This document shows, piece after piece, positions 10,270-20,009 of a DNA stretch of 64,000 bases. A program made the position numbers and the translations under genes. The stretch is from Sclerodactyla briareus. Taxonomy: Eukaryota; Echinodermata; Holothuroidea; Dendrochirotida; Sclerodactylidae. Within the stretch, counting starts at the first letter, position 1. Every line of letters starts with the position of its first letter. Location of the stretch: positions 682,001-746,000 of the forward strand of contig JAODTK010004477.1 in the NCBI GenBank assembly GCA_026419785.1. The letters are read 5' to 3'. The notes beneath the pieces are model-generated. The model did not search any database. It worked only from the letters and a program-made list of their open reading frames with translations, and was not told the origin of the DNA.

Positions 10270-11400
10270 ATGCCTCTCAAACCACTTGCAATTAGCATCC
10301 GCGGGTCGCTATCAGACACTTTCGACATAATTCCGAGAACAATCAGTCGGCGGCAGAAACGCAGCGAAGCGGTCAAGAACTGCTCAATTTATTGTTGGCG
10401 TCGCTTGGAATTAACTTGCAGAAGGCAGAAAGTCTCCCACCTTCATCCATTCCTCCATGTGAAACGAATAGCGTAAGATTCCCTTCATCAGGTCATCCGG
10501 GGAAGAGGCGCTCTGCATCAGCTGTGCGGGAGTGTCATGGCAGCAACTGAAGAACCATGGAGATGTATTGGAGAGATCCTGCATGCACTAGTCGAGGGCA
10601 GGAATGCTGTACGATGACGCCACGATGCTGTTTCACGGTGCCACTGCGTCGCCAAAATCAACGCTTTCAAATATTCTCATCAGAGTCTGAGAACAAATCA
10701 CAGGGATGCCTTATTGCCTTCTCCACGGGCGGCGATCTGTTAAAAAATATGACGGGGGTTGGTGCGTAGCGCGGTAATAAAATCCTTCTACAGACCTCGA
10801 ATGCAGGAAACGGGACAATTCCGGGCCGTATGCAGCAAGCCACAGCCCTAAAATTGGCATAAATTTCAGAATTTGGAATTCCAGCAACGTGTGAAGGAAT
10901 GGTCGATGTATATTCCTTACAAATCGGGTCCAAATCGGTGACCGTAAAGTGCTCTGAGTTTTTCGTCTACCGAACGGCACTAAATGCAGAAACTGCAACT
11001 CCCGAGCCGCATGGAAAAAAACATCCATATTTTTTTAGAATTGGCATCGAAATTTCCGAATTTTGAATTTCAGAAAAGTTGTTGAAGGAAATGATTGATT
11101 TTTATTCCCTTACAATTCGGCCACCTCAGTTGAGCGTAGAGTACAAGAAAAGAATTCGTCTATACGACCCCGATACAGAGGGCGGCATTCCCGGGCCTTA
11201 TTAGGGGCGTAGGCAACATCTCCAAAGTTGACAATAATATCCGGACTATATTCCCGGATTGATCGAAGTTATGCTCCCAGTCCTTCATCATCTCATCAGG
11301 AACCCCATTTTTAGAGGTATTCCCCTGCCCATAGAGGGCCCTTCCAATTACTTGGCGGTCGCCGTTCTGAACATTTGCTGGAATATCACTGGCCCGTGAG
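10270..11400 (-). pseudogene. CpG-rich block with several coding-like minus-strand segments, unidentified
   Basis: Three segments on the minus strand read like protein, each open in its own frame. At about 11400-11160 the frame contains NGDRQVIGRALYGQG and DEMMKDWEHNFD, then a shifted frame EYSPDIIVNFGDVAYAPNKA to a stop at 11110. At 10979-10921 is a 59-nt piece (CRSVDEKLRALYGHRFGPDL) bounded by AG and GTAAGG. At 10542-10411 is QLMQSASSPDDLMKGILRYS...WMKVGDFLP. The opposite strand also gives open stretches, so the strand choice is an inference from composition. I recognise no family. It could be a decayed multi-exon host gene, an unknown transposon or an old viral insertion. Confidence 0.35.
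10850..11210. repeat. Diverged tandem duplication, about 190 bp
   Basis: The segments 10850-10980 and 11035-11165 align end to end: AATTTC-GAATTTGGAATT..., then TATTCCTTACAA-TCGG, then GTCTA-CGA. Both copies preserve, on the minus strand, a GTAAGG donor-like site (10920 and 11113) downstream of a coding-like segment containing V/I-D-E. That arrangement is what a duplicated exon with its intron start would look like. Divergence is high, so the duplication is old. Confidence 0.5.
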
Positions 11401-11574
11401 AAAAAAGAAATTTTTGCGCATTTGGTAATTTTCTCAAATTGTTTCCGTTCAATTTTTTCATGTCCAAGTGTCTCAGAATTGTTTTGCTGCCTCTGCGCTT
11501 ATATAGTGCCAACGTCAATCATAAAAATAGTATAAAACTACAATGGGGATTAAAAGAAGACTAAAATCTAGGCC

Positions 11575-11832
11575 ATGAGATTATGTGCAAGTGTGAGGGA
11601 AATCGCAGTGGGATTCAAGCTCAGTGGTGGGCACATGAAACGTGTCCCCAGCCAAGTCCTACATGTGGCCCTCCATTATGTCCACCGCACTTGTAGAGGG
11701 GGAAGAGGCATATTTGCCAGGATCAGAGAGTTGTTGTGCATGGGCCTACATATTAGCATGAACGGAAAAGATAGGATACAGCACGCGAGCGCGAATTTTT
11801 ATCGCATTTGCCTTCCCCCAATATATAAATGA
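11575..11832 (+). other. Open plus-strand frame, 85 codons, unassigned
   Basis: This is a Met-initiated frame in the same CpG-rich region, with no recognisable motif. The minus strand across the same interval is broken. It is probably a chance frame or part of the unexplained block. Confidence 0.12.
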
Positions 11833-11881
11833 ACATTTTATAGATTTGTGTATGACCGTACCTCTAGATTTTTTCTGCACA

Positions 11882-12094
11882 TCAGACCGACAAGATTATT
11901 GGAGGTAAACATCCCCGTGATCGCGCCATGCATTGCCTCCTCCAGTTTTGCTCAACATGTTTACCCGCTTCATTCTTCTTATTGTGAGAAAGGAACAACT
12001 TATCCACATCCCTCCTGGCAAATGCATCGAATAGATGGAAGATGGTTCCGACACCGCCGTATTCGCCGCCGCAGCATCGCGCCCGGCGGAAAAC
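11882..12094 (-). pseudogene. Coding-like minus-strand segment, 71 codons, unidentified
   Basis: The frame runs from just after a stop at 12095-12097 to a stop at 11882. It contains YGGVGTIFHLFDAFARRDVD followed by KLFLSHNKKNEAGKHVEQNW, which has a natural amino-acid mix (amphipathic helix, then a basic hydrophilic stretch). A Met-started minus frame at 11896-12156 overlaps it in another register, and I consider that one the shadow. No family is recognised. It may belong with the segments at 10270-11400. Confidence 0.3.
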
Positions 12095-12276
12095 TTAGGC
12101 GTCAGCGCACTACTCTTTTTCACTTTATGATTGGTCCTAAAACACTTAGTACACATGTCCGCATCGGCTAGCTATCAAAACCTCGGAGGATTCGAATTTT
12201 AGGCATTACTGTATGTCGCATGCTGTCCTCTATTTCGCAAGTTTTACACGAAAAACAAGCTTCGCCGATTTATACG

Positions 12277-12318
<42 letters not shown>
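12277..12318. repeat. Poly-A tract of about 42 nt
   Basis: This is the longest homopolymer in the window. It could be the tail of a retroposed copy on the plus strand, but the preceding sequence is not a recognised element. Confidence 0.85.
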
Positions 12319-12320
<2 letters not shown>

Positions 12321-12486
12321 GGTGGGTGGGGTCAACTTGAGTTGGTCCTGAAAAATATGACGGTGATTTCAAGGTCACCGGAATTCAATTTTTGTTGTGT
12401 GTGCGGTGTGTGTGGTGTGTGGACTCTGTTAAGTGCCACAACAACATGACGTCATCAAACGCTTGAGTCATCAACTGTTTCAACGG

Positions 12487-13204
12487 TCCGTGTTTCCGTG
12501 CACCCGGGAGGGCGGGCACGCGGGCAACCCGTTCCATGCACGCGGGCCGTCAGGCGGGCGGGTGCCGCATTAAACAATCGTGCACCTCTTCCCACTTCAG
12601 TGGTATTATTGAGCTATATAAGACCGTCGGAAGTATATTATTTTGTGTTGTTATCGTTACTGTTATTAGATACATCAAACACCGGACGCATACTAGTGTT
12701 GAAACCTAAACACCGGTGTTCAATTCTAAAGAACCATTGTTCTAAATATCAAAGCTAGCGCCCAAAACTAGGCTGTATTAACACTTACAATGTGACAAGG
12801 GTTGGGAGATTAAAATAGCTAATATACTTGACCACGTCAAGGCCTTAAACATGCAAATAGTGTTCACAAGGTGTCTGGCCCGTTAAAATAGACGGAAAAT
12901 TTGTATAAGATATCCATTAACGAGTGCTGTGAAACAGTTATGAGTTGCTTGTTTGGAACATGATTTGTACATAACATTGTTCTCTACTCTGCACTTTAGG
13001 GGTACAAGCCAGTTAAGGGGATGGCAGAGAAATCCCCGGAAAGCGGTGACGAAATATCACGCGGGCACGGGGTAAAATCGCTACATTGACCGATGCGAGA
13101 AATCGGCCCGCCCGCCTTGGTGCATGGGAAACGGTTCTATTGGAAAATTTGGGATCCGATTTTACGCAGTCGCCCGCCCGCGTGCCTGGAAAACGCCGCT
13201 ATAA
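12487..13204 (-). mobile_element. Terminal-inverted-repeat element, copy 2, inverted relative to copy 1
   Basis: The left terminus carries two GTTYC-TGCACGCGGG motifs (12487-12514 and 12530-12565). The right terminus carries two inverted ones (13104-13134 and 13169-13200, ending CCTGGAAAACGCCGCT). Read as the reverse complement, the right part matches the left part of the 6444-7358 element: TGTAGCGATTTTACC, CGCGTG-TATTTC, then TCCGGGGATT. Inside, ACCGGTGTTTAGGTTTC matches GGTTGTTTAGGTTTAAA of copy 1. No transposase frame is visible. The family is not named by me. Confidence 0.6.
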
Positions 13205-13298
13205 ACGCGATGAAAAGCTGAAATGACAAAATGTCCAAGATAGGCTGTTATAACCTGGTGAAAACCACCAAAATCTTTTCTCACAACGGAGTGGCGTT

Positions 13299-13348
13299 TA
13301 TATATATATATATATATAGATATATAATATATATATATATATATATAA
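13299..13348. repeat. (TA)n microsatellite
   Basis: This is an interrupted TA dinucleotide run, able to form a hairpin. Tyr/Ile-rich frames through it on the minus strand are artefacts of the repeat. Confidence 0.9.
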
Positions 13349-13349
13349 C

Positions 13350-16300
13350 TATTGTCTATTGCATCGACAGTCACCTGAAATGCCAGAAATTTCCAGGGAC
13401 ATACCGGTGAGCATAGGCATAACAGGACATTCTCGAAACTCAATCATACCTTTATTCCTTAGTCTTTAAATGGCTTGTGATCGGTGGTCTATGCCTTTCG
13501 CTGGCTCTACCAGACTGCGAAGGCCTTTCCACATAGTCAATTCATCATGTGTGGTCAATGAACAGGCATATCCCTTACTGGGCCCTTCTCGATTCCAGTC
13601 TATGATTCCCTTTACTTCCGGACCGCCACTGTCGATGTCCGTTCACCAGTGTATATCTCTGGTTGTCTCACAGCTCTGATTCTATCTAGCTAAGTTACCC
13701 GAGCAGATTCGTGTTAATTTTTTTCCAAGGTTACCGCATATTGTAGATGTAATCAGATCTTGGCTCAAGTGACGTTGTTACATTGTCAGTAATCTCTCAA
13801 GCAACCAATTTCTTATTACTTCATTGAGTTCTAGCTCACCTCGCCATGTGGCTATTGCACTGCATTGTCTATCTATGACGACCGACCAATTATACTTACT
13901 TGTTCACAATCGATTCATATTGTTAATCATCCTTCATCCTTTGATGGATAGGATGAAACTTAGTCCCATTGATGACAAGTGACGTATCATTGGTATTTGT
14001 GTTTGAAAAAATTGAGTTAATTGGGTCAGTTAGGGGTCTATTTGTGAATATGCAAAATAGGCATCATTTTGACATCAAAGGGTCAGTAGGGGGACAACCG
14101 GTCAAAGGCTTCCTCTACCGATTCAGGGTGTTGTGGGGGGGGGGGTTGTATGGTCAACGTCATCTCTGACCAATGGTATTTACAGAGTGCTCAAGAATTT
14201 GGGGTCATCCAGGGGTAAATCGGCCAATTGGCAAATATGGAAACTGCTTCTAACTGATCTGAAGTTGGTCAATATTATCAGGAGACCAAATACAGTACAG
14301 TTTACGCAGGGATTCAAGGTCAACAGTAATCTAGGAGTAAATACCTGCAATTTTGTATTAGAAAATTTGTTCGCTCCTTTTTCCACAGATAGTTTGGTAA
14401 TCATTGAAGTGGTACTTGGGCTGTATTAGGCCTGATGTTGACTGGTTGTACATATGAGGTTGTTCAGAAGTTAAATGTCATTAGGGTCAATTTTGATGAA
14501 TTTGTTTGAAGTGCCAGACTGCTCGTCCTACAGGTTAGATGAATGAATTGATCATCAGAGGTAGTCAGTATCAAGATTGAACAATGGCACATACGGGCAT
14601 GCTCAATTTTCATGTCAATAAACATATCACAGTGAACAAACCGATTTAGCAATGCAGGTCCTCTCCAGAAAATTCTGCTTGTTGATCCAAAAATCAGTTC
14701 GTTTCGGTCCGGATGATCTGCTATAGATCCTCTCAAAGCATTCCCAAAACTTCCTCAGGGCTCAGGCACAAATGACGAGTTCACAGGCCCATAATTGATA
14801 CAAAACTGAGCGATCCCTCTTCTTTGACAGTGGACTTACATTTGACCTCTTCCATTTGTCTGGAATTTCATATTCTTATAGACCGTTCAAGGGCCACGGT
14901 TTTTTGTTTTTTTTTTTAGGGAAGGGCCCCGATACCTCACTGCCGTTCCTTCATGTAATCGGGCTTCATTTCATCAACCCCACCGTTTCTATTTACCTAA
15001 TGTCCCATACCTCGCTAAGAACTATCTCTTTGGTTATGTCAGATTTATTAAGATACCATATTAATATACATTCCCTGTTCAAAGATATTAATGCATCAGG
15101 TGAATTTTCCTCTTCACAGGTAAAAAGATTCAAGCACACCAAATCCTGCATGTGATGATGCAGAAGAGGTTCTACATTTGTGTGTGTATTTGTGTTGCTG
15201 TGTGTGTATGTGTGTAGCTCACTTTTTTTTTTTCAGCCCCAGTACAATAGGGCCACATAGAGGATATTTCTTTCCTCTCCATGAGAAGCACAAAACAGAC
15301 TATCAGTTCTCTACTAATTTGGCCATGATATGTTCCATGATTACATGAATAAACAACAATGTATGAGGTTGATTAAATAACCAGTTTCAGCTAATATTTA
15401 TTGGATTGCTGTGGGACTGATACCAATTCAACTGGCCAAGTTAGCAATAGTCCTCATCATTAGTGTGAAATATAGAACATTGGATATATTTGCATATTAT
15501 GAAGAAAGGACAAAACAGTTATGAACAACATTGATAAAATCGACTGTAATCCATAGATACAAGGGTATGACCACTGGTGAATGCGGGGAGGGGTTGAGGA
15601 ACACCAGGGGGTATACTAAAAAAAACAATAGTTGGGGGCATGTTCACAAGAACATGACAGCCGCAATCAGCTCTCTGTAGCTTACAGACTGAGCTATCTG
15701 ATATCAGCAATCCGAGAGAAACCAAAGTCAATTCTGCAGCCTCCTCACATGCAGATCTATGCAGAGAGTGCTTTGCATTGGGATGTCACTGTCCTTTACA
15801 CGACGGACGCAGTATTCCATTCTACACAAACCTTGCTACTCGTTTACTATATGGTATCAGTGGTGAGAAAACAGCCAGCACTAAAATCTTGTGAGGGTTG
15901 TCAATTGGGTCTAATGATTCCTGTGCTGTCCCATTTTATGAAGCACATAACCACATCCACTTGATGAATATCAGGAGGGTATCCGGCGACCGTATGTCGC
16001 ATATTACAAGTTCGAAAATTAAAATTGAAATATTTATGTTATTGACGGTGCATTAGTCCTACGTGCAATGTCATGATTATATTTGTAACATCATGGGCAT
16101 AGGGATCAGGGTGGGGATTCGGGTGGGGGTGGGAAGAGGAGAGCAGACTGGGAAGCTCCCAGTGGCAAATTGTGGGGAATATAGGTATTACTCTTCAGAG
16201 TCATAAAACCTTCCTATTCATTTGTAATAATGAACAAATTTGTCATTCATGGATTGATGCAGCAGGTGTTGGGCTATGCTATATTGGCACCAATTGCATT

Positions 16301-16356
16301 CGGGGGCCGAGCCGGAAATGCATGGAAATTAGATCCTCCCCCAGGTCTCCGTTAAA
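13350..16356. other. Unassigned, mostly non-coding
   Basis: The stretch at about 13970-14460 has GGGGTCA/GGTCAA words like those of the degenerate TGACC-rich repeats elsewhere, read on the opposite strand. A GT-rich microsatellite sits at 15178-15215. Frames of 98-110 codons (14133-14429, 14856-15155, 15632-15964) show no motif, no conserved splice context and no supported function. Confidence 0.4.
15178..15215. repeat. (GT)n-rich microsatellite
   Basis: GT dinucleotides interrupted by A and TT form a potential Z-DNA type tract. Confidence 0.85.
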
Positions 16357-16378
16357 CCCCCCCCCCCCCCCCCCCCCC
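16357..16378. repeat. Poly-C tract of about 22 nt
   Basis: This is one of many long G/C homopolymers in the window. Others are at 18279-18291, 37290-37315, 38237-38250, 54258-54272, 61892-61906 and 62401-62411. They are prone to length error in assembly. Confidence 0.9.
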
Positions 16379-17299
16379 GCCTATCGAATGCAGATGCTGC
16401 CACAGATAGATTAAGGATTTGCAAAGTTTGCAATGACGACAGTCTCAACCATGTCTAGTGCACAGCAGGCGGATGACCAGACGTCTACTGGGGCGGTTAT
16501 TTAAACTAGCTGTCATAATGATAGCCAAAATACATCATCTGAGTGGCCAATTTAAAGCTGTAGGACCTACACATAATATTTTGAAGTGGAAAGGAACATG
16601 CATCTACTGAATATTTCCAATACAACTGATTTTGTGTAAATGACATAAATTTTTTAAAATGCTTTGCACATATTATTAGGAAAATTCATTACTTACATCA
16701 CTTAAACTACAAACCACACATTTCACATTTACAGACAACACACACATAAATTATATACCCGCATTTATGATTACAGTCACTATAAATTAGTTTGAAGAGT
16801 TCGCTGTGAATCTCACGAGTTTGCCATTCCAGAAATGTGTACATGGAAAATTCTTCTTCGAACTCGAAGACTTGTCTCAATATGAACTAATCTAGGATTA
16901 ACATTTAATGGTTGAGCTATGGCATAATCTGTGGGGTGGTCCAGATGTAGTGATGGTACTGTTCAGTACTATCAAAATGTCGGGTTCTGATGTCAGGAAG
17001 CGGACCAACTTTGCTCGAAATGGGACCGAGAAAAATTAGTGAATGCTATCATCGCCAGACGAGTGATATCCAAGGAATGGTAAATAATATTCTGTTGTTT
17101 TTTTTTTGTCGCACTTCCAATGTGGCGTTCCAAAATCACAGACTGAAAGACCACAAGACAATAGTTGGACTGGTCATGTTGAAGAGAATAGATGGCTACA
17201 ATGGCTAGGCGGCACTGTGAAGCACCCGATGTGAAAAATAGGCAGCTTGAATGGTCAAGGAAGTCTGGTCATTGGTAGAGAGTGGACACACTGACACTA

Positions 17300-17560
17300 A
17301 ACAGTTTTGTTTGGTTTAGTTTAGTCAAAGCAGGGTCAGAAGGAACTGAGTCCTATGAACAACCCTGAAACACACAAACAACCCCAGGAGGTTTTCTTGA
17401 AGACATTAAACACTCTTAACAACATCTGCCGAAAGGCTATATTCCACTCAATGGAACAGAGCATGGTGACTACGCTCCAAGCTATCACATATCTGGGACG
17501 AGCGAGCTTCAGTTACTGGTGATTCCAAGTCATCTAATACATCACCTTTTTGTGACTTCT
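17300..17560 (-). pseudogene. CR1-like LINE 3' end, decayed (copy C)
   Basis: On the minus strand the sequence reads SIEWN, then, after a frame change, SLSADVV-KSVNVFKKT. This corresponds to the conserved end of CR1/L2-type reverse transcriptases ('..W N S L P . D V V . A . S V N . F K..'). It is followed by a 3' region that aligns with the other two copies (GTTCATAGGACTCAGTTCC...) and by a tail of CTAAACTAAA type (17305-17330). Only the extreme 3' end survives, as expected for 5'-truncated insertions. Confidence 0.65.
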
Positions 17561-17722
17561 ATCCTATCAAGTTTGAGGACATAGCATTAGGAAAGCCATC
17601 ACGGCATCAAAAGGACAGGAAATGACAAGTCAAGACATTTGTAACATGTCACGATCATTCAGATTTAAAAGTAACAGGAACCATATAACACAACAATAAC
17701 TGAAAATCATCACAGCTATGAT

Positions 17723-18229
17723 TCACAGGGGATACAGGTACTTGCACACAGGCAACCGCGAATGAAAAATAAATAGTAATAATATCCAGCGATTGAACCG
17801 AAGGACATTAACAGAACTTTGACAAATGCAGCACCACATGTTGTCATATAGTGTCACTAGGTGCACAAATTCTATGTAGAAAATTACTATGTGGAAAACG
17901 CAACGTAGAAAAAAGAACATTGTGAGGAGAGTGGATTGGAAAAATGCCATTGAAGGCTTTACACTCCTAGAGGAAAGCCAGGATATGAGCGTTGGTGAAT
18001 TCAACAGTAGTAGTTTTATCGAGGGAAATGACCATGCGGAACAGTCAACAAAAATCGAACGTCGATGGTGAGTTACCATCACAAGGTAATATGAGAATGC
18101 GTTCACCACGATCAGTAGGTAAGTTAAAGTTTGACCTATTGGAAGTAACGTATTTGTCAATTGTATGACCAACCCACTATTACCCACGCACAGGTGAGTC
18201 ACTTCAAAGGTAGGGCAATAATATTTCAA
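17723..18229 (-). other. Longest unique open frame (168 codons), unassigned
   Basis: The frame is uninterrupted for 507 nt and rich in Leu, Phe and Ile, with three hydrophobic stretches that could be read as membrane segments. However, the complementary strand over 17889-18071 encodes a hydrophilic frame (RVDWKNAIEGFTLLEESQDM..., GNDHAEQSTKIE) that looks more like ordinary protein, and a hydrophobic antisense frame is the expected shadow of such a sequence. It lies upstream of the LINE 3' end on the same strand but shows no reverse transcriptase motif. I cannot decide between an unknown gene, a repeat and chance. Confidence 0.25.
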
Positions 18230-18249
18230 CTGACATCATTCAGTTCAAC

Positions 18250-19070
18250 TTAGATGCTTCAAATCCTTAAAATGACCTCCCCCCCCCCCCCGAGTAGGCC
18301 AGTATCCAAGCATTGTCTAATGTTCTACATAATTTTAGAAGATGACACACACCAGAGTCAGTTTCGGGATCTGATCATTCAGAGAAGTGACGACCTTTGA
18401 GTACCTTCAGATTTGAACAGGACCACACTTGACGACCATGCCCCAGTGCACTGGGGGTGCGTCATGCAAATGTGCATGAGAAGTGCTGCAAAATCCCTAG
18501 TCCAGAGCAGTCGTTGGCCTCGACCATGTTCAACATAGTGATGGTTGGATTACAAAAGGCAGAGTGACCAGTGATTTGACTAGTATGGTACGACCGGTGC
18601 TGGACTGATGAGATCTGCCGTCTGGATTCCTGCAATACGGTGGACTTACTGTTCACAAGAGCCACCTTAAACAGACTCAAGTGGATGACTAAGACATCAA
18701 CACTGGACGATGATAACCTATATATAGCACTATATAACTGAAGTATCGAATCACTTTACCCGTATGACTACCCCGGTCAGTGATACTTTTTGTGTTTTTT
18801 TTTTTTTTTTTTATTGAACGATGACAACTCTGCCGTAACTCCCAACAAACATGGTGGTCCATGTGACACGCCAGGTGCATTACTCAACGTTAACCAGAGG
18901 ACTCAACATATACACTCAATACTCACAAAGTACACTTAATAATTAACTACAGGTATGTTCCTCATGAGGCCAAACTAATGTACGTGTTTCCTCTAGGCTA
19001 TAGGTAGAGACTGACTGGTGCCAAAAGTCGGTTGTACAGCTTCACACGAGACATAGCTGTTGTTTTCTAT
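18250..19070. other. Unassigned sequence
   Basis: I see only a C tract (18279-18291), a T tract (about 18795-18812) and short frames without motifs. Confidence 0.4.
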
Positions 19071-19140
19071 CTTTGTAAAGCACTTAGATGTCTGTGATTA
19101 AGCGCTTTATAAGCTCCCAGTCATTAGTAGTATTATAGCC
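19071..19140 (+). repeat. 3' tail of a dispersed retroelement
   Basis: The words TTGTAAAGCACTTAGA and TAAGCGCTTTATAAG, followed by an ATTAGTAGTATTAT stretch, form a tail commonly seen at the 3' end of retroelements in marine animal genomes ('TTGTAAAGCGCTT...GCGCTATATAAG' then ATT repeats). No reverse transcriptase or SINE body is recognisable upstream. Confidence 0.45.
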
Positions 19141-19810
19141 TGAGGTAAAAAAACAGGACGATTGCTTATCCCCATATTCCTACATTATCAGCGTCAATCC
19201 TGTATAGGTGTGCATTATCTTGGATTGCCAGGGCTAGGCCCGAACATGATAGCCCGATAGCACTATACGTTGTGTATAAATCATAGATGCTTCCCACAAT
19301 TCATCATCATCTACTAATTCGGTAGTGTAATGCCGTTTCTTTTCTGGACTTCACATCTCAGTGTTCACTGAGGATGAAGCTTATAGTACCAGCGTACTTC
19401 CTCAGTAGTAGAGATATTAATACATCTGCTGTTTTCTTCACATTGCTAATGTGATATGGTGCTTCCACAGATGTTGTCTGATCATTGATTTAGGACACGC
19501 ACGCTGACGATCTCAGAAAGTCAGGTGACAAAGGAGTAATGCCCTCTGTTTGAGTGTCTTGCAGAGCCCAATTAGTACTGGTTTGAAAGGAGGTGAAACG
19601 AAATAAAGCACCGTGCACATATGTGCAGTGGGAAAGCTCCAGTTGATGCTGAGGTATCAGAACTGCCATAAGTTGGCTATCCGTTCAAGAGCTATACCAA
19701 CTTCATCTGACTTTGACTGCCACAAAGGAGCTCAGACACACCTCCTACATAGCTACTGTGACTGGGAGGCTGCTACAATGGCGACAAACATCGACTAATC
19801 TAGATAGCAC

Positions 19811-20005
19811 ATGGCCCGGACTGATATTACAATGGTGAGGGAGGTACTCAGCCATCTATGCCCGCTGGCTGGTCAAGGTGGCCGTTCGAGGGCTAAAGGG
19901 AATTCTGCAGCCATTGTAGAGGAAGAAGCTGAGATCCGTCGGGAGCTGGAATACTTGGCGGAGGTGCGGGGGTCCGTGGTCATGGAATGCAAGGGAGAAG
20001 GATGA
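19811..20005 (+). CDS. Possible small coding segment, coiled-coil-like, unassigned
   Basis: The Met-initiated frame of 64 codons has a coding-like composition. It begins MARTDITMVREVLSHLCPLA, then a GQGGRSRAKG linker, then an acidic helix EEEAEIRRELEYLAEV that would form a short coiled coil, ending MECKGEG. GC content is raised over the frame compared with its flanks. There is no family match and no clear splice junction. It could be a first exon, a retroelement gag piece or chance. Confidence 0.25.
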   Translation: MARTDITMVREVLSHLCPLAGQGGRSRAKGNSAAIVEEEAEIRRELEYLAEVRGSVVMECKGEG

Positions 20006-20009
20006 AATG

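Noticed and set aside
10590..10680. A plus-strand reading FHGATASPKST followed by a hydrophobic helix, resembling a nucleotide-binding loop
   Set aside because: The essential Gly is replaced by Pro, flanking ATPase motifs are absent, and the opposite strand gives a better coding-like reading.
13270..13370. Tyr/Ile-rich frame near 13162-13443 (minus)
   Set aside because: It reads through the TA microsatellite and is a repeat artefact.
16415..16500. Plus-strand ATG frame MTTVSTMSSAQQADDQ and, in another frame, a C-x2-C...H...C pattern
   Set aside because: Both are very short and uncorroborated, and a stop follows at once.
17150..17215. Plus-strand reading WTGHVEENRWLQW resembling the 'RW.GHV.RM' end of some LINE reverse transcriptases
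   Set aside because: It is only a short match with no neighbouring motif, and the identified LINE end at 17300-17560 is on the opposite strand.
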